Positions 44,101 to 54,834 are shown, counted from the first letter of the stretch. The stretch is 64,000 bases of DNA from Capra hircus (GCF_001704415.2 NC_030836.1:21364001-21428000), one strand, 5' to 3'. Translations and numbers: made by a program. The notes: generated from the letters alone by a model not told the origin.

Positions 44101-47003
44101 GAGTGGGTTGCCTTTTCCTTCTCTAGGGGATCTTCCCAACCCAGGGACTGAACTTGAGTCTCCTGCCTTGGCAGGTGGGTTCTTTACCACTGGCGCCACC
44201 TGGAAAGCCCCCTATACTTACATAATTAATGACAATCTTAACTGTATAGAAAACTTAAGCAATATGGAAGGGTACAAAGAAGAAAGTAAAAATCACCCAA
44301 ATTCAGTATCATTTTGACATCATTTCTAATCTCATTTTATATGTCAATTTTATAAAATTGGATTGTACTATAACCTGCTTCAAGCTCTCTTAGTTTTTTT
44401 CACTAAATAAATACAAGTTTCTGAATGACTTGAAGTCACATATAATATTATAAAAAAGGATTTTTATTTTATACTCAGAAGGTGCTTATTTTACATGTTC
44501 TAACCTAACAAAGGGCTTCCCTGATAGCGTGGTTGGGAAAGAATCCACCTGCAATGCAGGAGACCGCAATTCGATTCCTGGGTTGGGAAGATCCCCTGGA
44601 GAAGGGATAAGGATACCCACTCTGGTATTTTTGGGCTTCCCTTGGGGCTTCCCTGGTGGCGCAGAGGTTAAAGCGTCTGCCTGCAATGCGGGAGACCTGG
44701 GTTTGATCCCTGGGTCGGGAAGATCCCCTGGAGAAGGAAATGGCAACCCACTCCAGTATTCTTGCCTGGAGAATCCCATGGACGGAAGAGCTTGGTGGGT
44801 CACAAAGAGTTGGACACGACCGAGCGACTTCACTTTCACTTTGTGGCTCAGCTGGTAAAGAATCCCCCTGCAATGTGGGGAGACCTGGGTTCATTCCCTA
44901 GGTTGGGAAGATCCCCTGACGAAGGGAAAGGTTTCCCACTCCAGTATTCTGGCCTGGAGAATTCCATAGGCTGTGTTGTCCATGGGGTTGCAAAGAGTTG
45001 GACACGACTGAGCGACTTTCACTTTCACTTTCACCCTAACATTTTATATCAGCTTTTGAACTCTTAAGAGACAAAGGGGCTTCTGTAATTAAAGCCGAAG
45101 TTTCCATGCCATGAAGCCCATAGATTAAAAATAAGTTAGGTCTTTCTTCTGGTCCCTTCAGAAGTGCCCAAAATGAGAGACATTATCAGCGTTAAATTCA
45201 GTACCTTTTTTTCTTTGACCACCTGCATTGCTCATCAGGAGCATACAGTGAAGTTCAACATTTTTGGTGGCTCAGGGCTTCCCTGGTGGCTTAGCTGTTA
45301 AAGAATCTGCCTGCAAGGTGGGAGACTTGGGAAGATCCCCTGGAGAAGGGAAAGGCTACCCACTCCACTATTCTGGCCTGTAGAATTCCATGGAAGGTAT
45401 AGTCCGTGGGGTCGTAGAGAGTTGGACAGCACTGAGCAACTTTTAGGGATAACAGAAGGGAAAATACAAGATAGACAGTGGCTTTAATCCTCAAACCCTT
45501 TGGCCTGGGGTCATTTATGGGCTGCTCTAAGGCCTTGAGTGTCCTGTCATATAGCTAGATTCTTCCTAACCTGACTCCATAGTATGAGGAAAACAGGACC
45601 CTCTCTGTCTTCACATGCTCCACATATTCATCTGCTGACTAACTCCCTGTTACAAGGACAGTTGGCATTGGCAATGCTTGCTGTATTCTGGAAAGGCAGC
45701 CTTATTTTACAAAGTCAGTGTGACGATGGCGTCAGGACACAAACTAGCATCAGTTCAGGATATACCAGCAGAGGAGTTCTGGCAGATGCCATTGGTTCAT
45801 GGGAAACTTTCACAAAAGGCTGGCTCTTGGATCTGACCTTGTACCAGTCAGGATCTCTGAGAGTGGGGCTTGGCCGTCAAGACTTTTAAGCTCCCCAAGG
45901 AGTCCGATGTCAAACCAGATTGAGAATCACTGCTCTAGTGTTTGTAATACTAGTCCTAAGGGATATTTTGTTGAAAATAGAGTACTGTGGTAGAAAATGT
46001 TTAAAAATAATGAAGTGAAAATCACTCAGTCATGTCCGACTCTTTGCGACTCTTTACAGACTTTTTGGACAGTATAGTACAGCCTTTCCCTTCTCCAGGG
46101 GATCTTCCCAACCCAGGGTTCGAACCCAGGTCTCCTGCATTTCAGGCAGATTCTTTACTAGCTAAGCCACGAGGGAAGCCCCAAAACACTGAATATTATG
46201 TTATATATTGAATACCTTCCTTGGAGATTAAAAAAAAGCACAATATTTAAATCCGTAAGAAGTCCTAAAGTAAAGGAAAATAAGTTTACTTGAATTCATG
46301 CTTAATTTTTAAACTTTATTTAAATAAACATTTTTTAAAACTATATCAGACCCAGTAATGTTTCTTAATATACTTGTAACACTAGAGACTGGTAAATATG
46401 TCTGGTGTTACCCCAATGGCTTTTTCAGAACTTACTATTGCAAAATTTAATAAACTGGATTAAGCAGAATACCACGTGGAATAGTTTCTCAAGTTGAGAC
46501 AGTCAAAGACTTTGTGTGTGTTCGTCACTCAGTTGTGTCCGACTCTGCAACCCCATGGACTCTGTCTGTAGAATTCTTAAGGCAAGAATACTGGAGTGCA
46601 GGTTGCCATTTCCTTCTCCAGGCAAAGATTTTGCCAGACTGTTGTTTAATAATTTCTACCACTTCTTTCACTCCCCTGCCTCAATAATTCCAATTCCTTT
46701 ATTTTTACTTTGTAGTTTCATTGTTTTTATTTTGTCTTGTGATTTTTTGTTTGACTGATTATCAGGTATTTGGGACCTAACTACCCCTCGTTAACCTGTC
46801 CAGATATTTTCTTTCTTTCTCTGTGTACACCATCTTATATTTTATTTCAGACTCTTGACTATAAAATTTTAGTAGTCACTGGTCCTCACAAAGATCACTT
46901 TACATTTGTATAGCCCAGATTCCTCTTTTACCTGTTTGTTCACTTTTTAAACAAAATTTACTTTCCTCTATATTTTTATCTTTTCTAGTGGACAGTTTCA
47001 TAA
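40721..47003 (+). CDS. SVIP: SVIP, small VCP/p97-interacting protein (four coding exons)
   Basis: Coding exons are 40721-40774, 42915-42965, 43623-43736 and 46989-47003: 77 codons, the usual mammalian SVIP length, ending TAA. All introns are phase 0, with GTGAGT, GTGAGA and GTAAGT donors. The protein begins MGLCFPC: Gly2 is an N-myristoylation site and Cys4/Cys7 are candidate palmitoylation sites, anchoring it to ER and other membranes. Exon 2 carries the VCP-interacting motif of the form R-x5-A-A-x2-R (EEKRAKLAEAAERRQKE), which docks on the VCP N-domain. Exon 3 adds a Lys/Glu-rich helix and a PPPEGGLR tail. SVIP is known to compete with other VCP cofactors and to inhibit ER-associated degradation. 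Introns contain several SINEs. GAS2 lies downstream in the opposite orientation. Confidence 0.96.
41308..41383 (+). repeat. BovB 3'-end fragment in SVIP intron 1
   Basis: 'gatggacaaggaggcctggcgtgctgcg' through 'gagcgactgaactgaag': only the last ~75 bp of BovB. Confidence 0.8.
42185..42275 (+). repeat. possible MIR/L2 3' end
   Basis: 'ttctcagcactgagaatag ... gctcattaagtatccaaagaatgaataag' resembles the 3' end of MIR/L2-type elements; weak. Confidence 0.35.
42915..42965 (+). CDS. SVIP: SVIP coding exon 2 (VCP-interacting motif)
   Basis: Seventeen codons between the ttttctag acceptor and a GTGAGA donor, phase 0. It encodes the amphipathic, Arg/Ala/Glu-rich VIM helix. Confidence 0.95.
43150..43275 (-). 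repeat. partial Bov SINE in SVIP intron 2
   Basis: 'tgtgctcagccatgtcc ... gtgggttgccatgccctcctccagg' in reverse. Confidence 0.8.
43623..43736 (+). CDS. SVIP: SVIP coding exon 3
   Basis: Thirty-eight codons with an AG acceptor at 43621-43622 and a GTAAGT donor at 43737. It encodes the AASRGILNVQSV linker, a Lys/Glu-rich helix and the GPPPEGGLR tail. Confidence 0.95.
43995..44215 (-). repeat. BOV-A2-type SINE in SVIP intron 3
   Basis: Reverse SINE with 'ctctagggg atcttcc' and 'ggcgccacctgg' ends. Confidence 0.85.
44510..45040 (+). repeat. three tandem BOV-A2-type SINEs in SVIP intron 3
   Basis: Successive copies at about 44510-44635 (truncated), 44640-44840 (full, CCCTGGTGGCGCAG head) and 44845-45040. 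Each has the GATCCCCTG(G/A) and 'cactccagtattctggcc'-like blocks. Confidence 0.85.
45270..45445 (+). repeat. BOV-A2-type SINE in SVIP intron 3
   Basis: 'gggcttccctggtggcttag' head; 'gtcgtagagagttggacag' near the end. Confidence 0.85.
45830..45940 (+). repeat. MER5-like hAT element fragment
   Basis: 'ttaagctccccaaggagtccgatg' and 'gagaatcactgctctagt' resemble one end of the MER5A DNA transposon; tentative. Confidence 0.45.
46010..46185 (-). repeat. BOV-A2-type SINE in SVIP intron 3
   Basis: Reverse SINE with a small internal duplication of 'gactcttt'. Confidence 0.85.
46515..46625 (-). repeat. partial Bov SINE in SVIP intron 3
   Basis: 'gtcactcagttgtgtccgac ... ggttgccatttccttctccagg'. Confidence 0.8.
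46989..47003 (+). CDS. SVIP: SVIP terminal coding exon
   Basis: TGG ACA GTT TCA TAA after a pyrimidine tract and ttttctag. It encodes the C-terminal Trp-Thr-Val-Ser and opens the 3' UTR. Confidence 0.95.
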   Translation, partial: WTVS

Positions 47004-50000
47004 AGCACAGCATGAATGGAAGAGTCTACTGCCAGTAACTAATACCTACAATCAAGTGGACATCCTCAGTTTAATTTCTTCTCTTTGAATAAATGAAGGT
47101 TCAGACTTTGTAATTTTAGTGCTCTCAAGTGCAGTGCTTTTTCAAAATTGAATATTGAAAATGCTTTTGATTATTAGAGTTAGAAAGTGGCCAGACCTTT
47201 CATTAAATTCTTATTTTCCCTACCTTTGCTTTTCTGCAGATGGTGGGTGATTTGCCACTTTTTAGTAGTTAAAACATTGACCTAAATAGTGAATATAGAT
47301 TTGTATATTGCATGGAAAAATTCTGCATATGTCTCAGATATTTAAAGTTGCACTTGTATTTTCTCTCCTTTATGAAATGATCTAGCTCTTTATAATTTGC
47401 CGCTTAACCTTATATCTCATTATTTCATTATATGTGAAGACTTTTGCTTAAACTTGTGGACTTAGTGCCTTTTAAACTGATCATCAGGGAAAATCTTGAA
47501 AAATCATTTGAAGGGCTTATATGAAGGAACACTGTAAATTTTTATAACTTACTAAGAAATGAATATTTATTTCTAGAGAACATAAAACATCTAATTTCTA
47601 TTTCTGTAGCTTATAAAATTAACATACTCTCTTTTACATTATAATAAAGTATTTTTTTTGCTTGCTGAATTTAAAATTATATGTTAGTGATGCCATCAGA
47701 GGGCAGCGATGTACAATATACAGTATTGGATTCAACTCTATAAAGATCTTTGTAGTAAGTGAATGAGTTAGATTAAGAATGGATGGGTTATACTTAGTGC
47801 GACTGTGTTTGTCCAAATTTTATAGGTGTTTTTATTCTTTTTTATTTATTAATGAATGCTTATAAGATTTTTAATGTGAAATTGCCAAGGCCAGTATGAA
47901 TGTATGAGAGAACTATGTAAGTATTGTATTTAAAAAGGTCTACTTTACACATAAAAATATTGCAGGGTAATTCTGTGTGATGCATTGCCATAAACTTTTT
48001 AGATGTTTGTTCATTGGTAACACTTATTATAGCAATTTTGGTCTTTTGAGTTTCTTGATATATAATAAGCTAAAACAGAAGAATTACTGTATCTTTTAAT
48101 TTGGTTGCTCTTTTGGATGACAAGGCCACAGTCTGAGCCCTAAATTAGAATTTTCAGGTAGTAAATGAAATAAGGATTGTAAATTAAAGAGACCAACTCA
48201 CCTAATCTACAGAAAGGAAACTGAACTACTATCTCGCTCATCCCTCCCACAAATCTTGTGTTATATGATGTATTTTAATTTTAAAGACTTCAAACTATAA
48301 TATAGATCTCTTGACTCAATTGAAAAAATCGCTTTCTTCGATTATGGAATGCAATATTCTGTGACTATCCAGGCAAGATACGTAGTTATAGACAGGTTCA
48401 GTTTTCTTCATCCTTCAGATAATAGGTGGTATGTTTTTCCAGAAAGGATAGTGAAGTCATTGGATTGTATTTTAGAAATAAAATTCTTGACTCTATGAAC
48501 ATGATTAATTTCTTTCAAGGCAGAAAGGAGGAAGAACATTAATAGATGGATGGGTATGGAACCAGAGTATACCATTCCTAGAATGTGTGCATCCTTCCTT
48601 CTGTTTCAATACAGAAAAGACAGTGTTTTATCAGTGTTACAGCTTATAGTTTGGGTTAGTGTAGACAAAAGGCTTACATCTTGGGGATAATGCCCTGTTT
48701 CTAATAGCAGTTTATATCCAAATACCATGCTTATTTACTGTTGAACCAAGAATGCTGTGCTGGTGAATTGCCTTCTAGTAACAGTGGATATGCCCTTCCA
48801 GTCAACCATGGCCTGCCTGCTTGGGTGTAATCGACTGTCCCCAAAACCACATGGGTTGCATGGTTTTTAAAGGGTGATACTCAGATGTTAGGAATAGTGT
48901 TAGGAAGGGGAAGGAAAAAGGGGAGACTGGATGCCTGATAAGAAACCAGTCAGTGACCACTTAAAAAAAATGCACACACACACACACATTCTCAAGGAAC
49001 CTTCCGCAAAGTTATAAATCAGCTTCTAATGAAACCTTAGCTCAGAGCCAATCTCCCATAATTGATAATTAAATAGGAAAGCATTATAATGCTCAATATG
49101 TCACCAAACTCCCCAACCAAATTACTAAAGTAAAACTAAACAGTAAAATGCTTATATGTATTGAAAACGTCACATTAAGCGCTTAATCCACTGCTTGTTG
49201 ATTATAAGCATCAAACTATTACTTTGGCTGATAACAAAAAGTTGTGTATTACCACACAGCCCCTGGGTTGACATGCTGCATGTTTTTTAAAACATCTGTA
49301 TGTGATATTTTTGTTTCACTGATTGTATTTGGCATGTAATTAATACTTTTCCCACACATGGATTTGTTATGAAGCTTACAGGGTACAAATATACATTTTC
49401 GTATACGAAAAAAACTGGGTTTTGGCTGTTTCTGTTGAACACATTTTTTCATTTTTACTACATCTTAAATCATTTATAGGTTGGCATGTTTCTTTTCCCG
49501 TACTCTAAAAAAGAAATGCTATTATTTGTCTCCTGTTTTTTAGAGAAATACTATGCTAAACTTCATAGTGAGTCTGTGTATATACATATATGAAGTGTAA
49601 TCCCGACTTTGCACAGAGTGAAGCAACACACCCCCAGCTAAGAGGTGTCCTGGGTAAGGTTTTTGTTCTTCATTTCTTAATGCTACTGTCAGGCCATTGC
49701 TGAGCTATGGATCTATTATCCCACCTAAGCCAGGACCAACAGACTTTAAATTACAGATGAAGTGATGCTTGGCAACAGTATGGGCCCAGTATGTCTGTAA
49801 TGTGAATTCCAATATTTGTTTAGTATTTCCAATAGTATTCTGCTAGCAATATGCAGTCTTGTGGCATTTGGATAAGGAGGAAAAAGAGTTCCTGTTACAT
49901 GAATAACTTTAGCTTTTATAGAGGATTATGACCAAAAGCAATTTAATACACCTTAAATATGTTATTTCTACATGGAAAGTAGCTATAGAATCTTCATAGA

Positions 50001-50660
50001 GTTCTATGAGAATAAAATATACTTACTATTTATAAAAGAAAAATTAGAAAAAAAAGTTTTTTAAAAAAATCTTTCCTAGGCTTTTATTCTTGAACTTCAC
50101 TCTGCCATGCAGAGTTTAATGGTTTCTCGGATTATTATTTTGTGATTTTGTTTTTTATTTTGCGTTAAGTAAAGATAGAAGATATATATGGGTGACACAT
50201 ATGTATAAACTTAGCAGCATTTTTAATAATAAAATATAGTATTTTCTAAAAAAAAAGAGTAAATGTTCAAGCTATCATCTTTGGTCCTTCAAAAGAATTG
50301 GCTATGAATTTTCCTTTTCTGCTCCAACAATTCAAGTTATTTTCACTGATGAGAATTCTGCTGTACCCTTAGAAGAAAAGGTAACTTGTTGGTTTTAGAT
50401 TTAAATAATATCTGCATAAACAGATCAGTAAGAGGTAAGTAAACATGCATGCCTATCTGAGTTGATATTTAAGGTGATTCCTTGGACATCTCCAAGCAAG
50501 CATCTCAAATTCCCATGATAAGTGTATTTGCTTTAAGTTCATTGAGTTGTGGTATAGTTTTCTCTGATTTTTTCAAAAGCCACTGACACAATCAATTTGC
50601 ATTTATAGCAGACTTTGAAACTAATGTGTTTAGTGGGGTAGCAAAATGCAAACCATTCTA
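47004..50660 (+). other. SVIP: probable SVIP 3' UTR and downstream, SINE-poor
   Basis: About 3.65 kb with no Bov SINE or BovB copy, against roughly one per 1.5 kb elsewhere. Candidate AATAAA signals lie at 47088-47093, 47643-47648 and 50228-50233, so a short and a long 3' UTR are both possible. No ORF of note. A short AC microsatellite lies near 48973-48988. Confidence 0.5.
47693..47706 (+). promoter_or_regulatory. CTCF-like motif in the SVIP 3' region
   Basis: CCATCAGAGGGCAG fits the CTCF core CCASYAGRKGGCRS at 13 of 14 positions in an AT-rich context; functional status unknown. Confidence 0.35.
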
Positions 50661-50664
50661 TACT

Positions 50665-50997
50665 GTACTGTGCTAAGTTGATTCAGTTGTGTCTGACTTT
50701 GCAATCCCACGGGCTACAGACCGCCAGGCTCCTCTGTCCATGGGGATTCTCCAGGCAGGAATACTGGAGTGGGTTGCCATGCCCTCCTCCAGGGGATCTT
50801 CCAAACCCAGGGATTGAACCCAGGTCTCCAGCATTGCAGGCAGATTCTTTACTGTCTGAGCCACCAGGGAAGCCCAAGAATACTGGAGTAGGCAGCCTCT
50901 CTCTTCTCCAGGGGATCTTCCTGACCCAGTGAGCAAACCCGCATCTCCTACATTGCAGGCAGATTCTTTACCAGCTAAGCTACCAGGAAAGTCCAAA
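50665..50997 (-). repeat. BOV-A2-type SINE dimer
   Basis: Two reverse bodies (50665-50875 and 50876-50997), the second partial. Confidence 0.85.
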
Positions 50998-51054
50998 TCA
51001 TTATATAGAAAAAGTCAATTCTGTCTTTATAATACAAGTAATGAATAATCTTGA

Positions 51055-51275
51055 GGCTTCCCAGGTGGCGCTAGTGGTGAAGAACTCGCTGCAATACAGG
51101 AAACATAATGAGACCATGTTTGATCCCTGCATAGGGAAGATTCCCCTGGAGGAGGGGCTGGCAACGCACTCCAGTATTCTTGCCTAGAGAATCCCATGGA
51201 CAGAGGAGCCTGGCAGGCTACAATCCATAGGGTCATAGTCAGACAGGACTGAAGCAACTTAGCACACAAGAACAA
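51055..51275 (+). repeat. BOV-A2-type SINE
   Basis: 'ggcttcccaggtggcgctag' head to 'agtcagacaggactgaag'. Confidence 0.85.
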
Positions 51276-51754
51276 TGAACAATCTGAATCTTAAAACATT
51301 GTAAATCATACAATTTCATCACATAGGGTAAAAATACTTAGGAAAAAGAAAATGAAAAGATCTGAATTAGAAAACTACAAACACTGCTGAGAATTTCTTT
51401 TTAATATATGAATGGTGAGAGCACTGCATGTTCATGGATCAAATGACAGTTCGGTCAAGATGGTATTCTCAAATTGATCAATAAATGAAGCACCCCAGCA
51501 AGCTCTTTCAGAGAAATTAATGAATCAAACTAAAACTCATATGGAAAATGCAAGATTTATGATAGTCAAGACAATTTTGATAAAAGGATCTAGTGATTTT
51601 CACTAAGAAGTCAGTGAGTAAGAGCCATCTACACTTAGTCATTTCCTTCTGAATATAGACATTTCTCCAGATTCTTTTCCAGTGCCATTCAGCTAGCAAC
51701 TAGACCCCAGTGTCAGTTGGGACTGTGTTCTTAGTTCCACTTAAAAAGACCATT

Positions 51755-51917
51755 GTAGATGTGTAGACTGAATAATGCCAGAAGATGGGACCCATCCTAA
51801 TTCCTGGAATCTGGGACTGTGTTACATAACACAGCAAAAGGTAGTTTGTAGATGTGATTCAGTTAACGACCTTAAATGGGGAGATTATATTGAACTATTC
51901 AGGTGGACCCAATCTAA
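51755..51917 (+). repeat. MaLR (MLT1-type) LTR fragment
   Basis: 'gactgaataatgccagaagatgg', 'gatgtgattcagttaacg' and 'ggggagattatattg' match the left part of an MLT1-like LTR. It is cut by a SINE at 51918 and the right part was not seen. Confidence 0.6.
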
Positions 51918-52110
51918 CCATGTCTGTGTGCTCAGTGGTGTCCAACTCTCTGTAACCCCGTGGACTGTAGCCCACCAGGCTCCTGTGTCTGTGGCGTTCT
52001 CCAGGCAAGAATACTGGAGTGGGTAGCTGTTCCCTTCTCCAGGGGGTCTTCCCGATCCAGGGATCCAACCCAGGTCTCCTGCATTGCAAGCAGATTCTTT
52101 ACAGTCTATT
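51918..52110 (-). repeat. BOV-A2-type SINE
   Basis: Reverse SINE body 'gtgtgctcagtggtgtcc ... gcattgcaagcagattcttt'. Confidence 0.85.
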
Positions 52111-53406
52111 GTTTTAAAAAGGTTGTGTCTGCTTTGATTAAATCATTCATGTGACAGATATTTCTTCCCTGGCTTTCTGAAGCAAGAAAGGTGGATTCTG
52201 TTGTTGCTGAAAAAAGAAGAAATGACAAATTAACTCTGCCTATTCAGGGCAGCACTCAAAGGACTGTTTATAAAATCTAGACTTTCTGCTAAGAGAGCAA
52301 ACACGACCACCACTCAGCTGTCCAAAGTGAGGAAGTACTAGGTAACCGTAATTAAATGCTTCCTATAATTCCCAGGGGAAGTTGCTATTTGCAGATGATC
52401 TTTATTTCAGAATGAAGCATTGATAATAGAGACGGGAAATTTTTCAACATTTATGTTTTTAATTCTTGAATCAGTGAGGACAATATCTTGCTGTTTATGG
52501 GTACAAAACAGCCCTGTCCTAGGTATACAAGGGTATACATAAGTCTGTAACATCATTAGCTACAGTAAAATTACTAGACAGCACAGCAAAGTAGGGTTAA
52601 CTAAAGATACATTTTAATAAGAAAATGCTTTGAAATAACATGAAGTCAATGGACATTTGACTGTACAGTTTATTCTGTCAAAATATAAATGTATGTCAGC
52701 TTATGTGTATGAATAACACAGTCAGTTTCAACACAGCCACGTGCCTAGGATTGTGTGAAACAACTCATAAGCCATTCTCTAGGGGTGTTGTGAAAACTTC
52801 CAAAAGTACCCCGGATATTTGGTAAGAGCTAAGGGATAAACTTTAAGGCAATCTTCCAAGTGAATGTAAACTTTTCTAAAGTGGCCTTTCCAGTAAAGGA
52901 TTACTGTCGTGAGTACTCTGTACTTTATAGTGCTGTTGGATATTTTTAGTAGCACGTCATCACACTAATTGTCACTTTTTAAAAATCAGCTTTAAAATCC
53001 TGCAATTATAATTTTTTTTTGAAATGTCTGGGGTGCTTTTATTCCGTAGACTTCGGGCAGGCACTTTCTGTTGAGTTTATTGCAAATCCTATTTCCTTCT
53101 AATAATTTTTATCTTTAGCTAGAATTGTATTGCTAAGATTGTGTTCTAAATAGTGTGCTCATATATTGAGAAATAATCATTTGCCTACAATTTGTCTAAT
53201 TTAAATCTAAGTTGAAATTTTCTTTTTAGAGGTCATTTTCTACAGAAGCATTCAAAATAAATAGTGCTACTCTTTGAGCATGTTTCAGCATGATGACATT
53301 TTTCTGTCTTTTTCCAAAGTAATTTGTAGAGCATGTGAACTAAACTGACTACTGGAGATGTAGATACAGGCCATTATGAGAGTCCCCTCGTAGTGACCAC
53401 CTAGTT
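52111..53406 (-). other. GAS2: probable GAS2 3' UTR and intergenic sequence
   Basis: No repeat or ORF was recognised. On the minus strand, AATAAA signals occur opposite 53038-53043 and 52669-52674, either of which could end GAS2 transcripts about 370 or 740 bases after the stop. The exact boundary with SVIP downstream sequence is unknown. Confidence 0.45.
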
Positions 53407-53625
53407 TCACTTAATTTCCTTCTTAGCCTTATAATTGGCAGAGACCACCAGGTAATTATCTGGATTCATGTCCTTAAGGGTTGGAGATTTGCTCTGGACG
53501 GGGGATGTCTTGCCATCCACACGGGATATCTGCAGCATCCGGCAGGGGTCGTGTTTCAACAAATACCCTGCAAAAGTTTCCCATCCTCCTCCCACGCGGA
53601 CCATAACATGCTTGTTGTGCAGCAT
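53407..53625 (-). CDS. GAS2: GAS2 last coding exon (C-terminal 72 residues)
   Basis: The minus strand reads an AG acceptor (cattccccag) and then 72 codons to TGA. The first residues MLHNKHVMVRVGGGWETFAGYLLKHDPC form the second half of the GAR (Gas2-related) domain, including the GGGW signature. The tail ends NYKAKKEIK. GAS2 is a cytoskeletal linker: its N-terminal calponin-homology domain binds actin, and the GAR domain binds microtubules. Human GAS2 is about 313 residues, so this exon gives roughly the last quarter. The initial ATG of the exon is internal, not the start. Upstream exons were not found in the window and must lie beyond 64000. GAS2 converges tail-to-tail with SVIP. Confidence 0.93.
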   Translation of the reverse strand: MLHNKHVMVRVGGGWETFAGYLLKHDPCRMLQISRVDGKTSPVQSKSPTLKDMNPDNYLVVSANYKAKKEIK

Positions 53626-54104
53626 CTGGGGAATGAAAAGAGAGCGAATGAGTGAAATTCTGAGAATTCCTGCAGTATCTCAAATCAGCTTCCAGCTCTA
53701 GCGTTGTTACTGTTTTCTGTTTTGTTTTTCAAGCCCCCATTGTTCTTCCACTTCTTGTGCCGGGTCTGAGTCAGCACAGAGTTTATGAGAGAAGCTTTGT
53801 CTTTTCCATGCAAGTGGATCATGCACGGTTCGCATCCCTGGGTTGCAGCTTTGCCCTGCGGTGGGAATCAGTAGGTACAATCCCCTGTTGGTTCAGTGAG
53901 TCTAGAGGCTCCTCGCTGACACCTGAGGCTGCATCACAGCCTCCTCATTGTCTCATTTCCTGCTTGCTGCCTCAGATAAGAGCTCCTTTCTCCCCACTTG
54001 GTTATTCCCCTCTGAACCAGGACTTTAAAGACCATGGAAATGCCTGCTGTAAAATATATAGAATATAGAATTGGAATAAAGAATACAGACACATACTTGT
54101 GTGT
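53626..54104 (-). other. GAS2: GAS2 last intron, exon-proximal part
   Basis: No repeat recognised. A 103-codon open frame on the plus strand (53757-54068) has no domain and is unlikely to be coding. Confidence 0.5.
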
Positions 54105-54235
54105 GTATGTTAGTTGATCAGTCGTGTCCAACTGTTTGCGACCCCATGGACTGTAGCTCACCAGGCTGTGCTGTCCATGGGATTCTCCAGGCAAGAATTC
54201 TGGAGTGAGTTGCCATTACCTTCTCCAAGATCTAT
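54105..54235 (-). repeat. partial Bov SINE
   Basis: Reverse body 'gttgatcagtcgtgtccaac ... gttgccattaccttctcc'. Confidence 0.8.
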
Positions 54236-54237
54236 GC

Positions 54238-54238
54238 A

Positions 54239-54275
<37 letters not shown>

Positions 54276-54295
54276 GTAAATATATATGTGTATAT
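54238..54295. repeat. TA-rich microsatellite
   Basis: A run of about 13 TA units at 54248-54275, flanked by further ATATGT units. Confidence 0.85.
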
Positions 54296-54309
54296 TTACA
54301 GATCTATAT

Positions 54310-54520
54310 GGGTTCCCAGGTGGCTCCGTGGTACAGAATTCACCTGCCAGTGGAGGGGATATAGGAGGCATGGGTTCGATCCCTGGGTCAGGAAGATTCC
54401 CTGAAGGAGGAAATGGCTACTTTATTCTTGCCTGGAAAATTCCATAGACAGAGGAGCTTTGTGGGCTACAGTCCATAGAGTCACAAAGAATCAGACACAA
54501 TTGAGTGAGCACATACGTAT
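54310..54520 (+). repeat. BOV-A2-type SINE
   Basis: 'gttcccaggtggctccgtgg' head to 'agaatcagacacaattgagtg'. Confidence 0.85.
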
Positions 54521-54536
54521 GCACAAATATATATAC

Positions 54537-54748
54537 AAATGACTTCTCTGGTGGCTCAGATTGTAAGGAGTCTGCCTGCACTGCTGGTGACCCGGGTTCC
54601 AGCCCTGGGTTGGGAAGATCCCCTGGAGAAGGAAACGGCAACCCACTCCAGTATTCTTGCCTGGAAAATCCCACGGACAGAGGAGCCTGGCGGGCTACAG
54701 TCCATGGCATCGGCAAGAATCGGACACAACTCTGTGACTTCATTTCAT
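54537..54748 (+). repeat. BOV-A2-type SINE
   Basis: 'gacttctctggtggctcag' head; a second TA/CA-rich run follows at 54750-54790. Confidence 0.85.
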
Positions 54749-54834
54749 ATATATATATACACACACACATATATTATAAATATATATGCATACATTTCAC
54801 AGTGATTTGATTATACATATATATGTACATATCT

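Noticed and set aside
53757..54068. 103-codon plus-strand ORF next to the GAS2 exon
   Set aside because: No domain, no splice signals that fit a gene, and it lies in an intron on the opposite strand.
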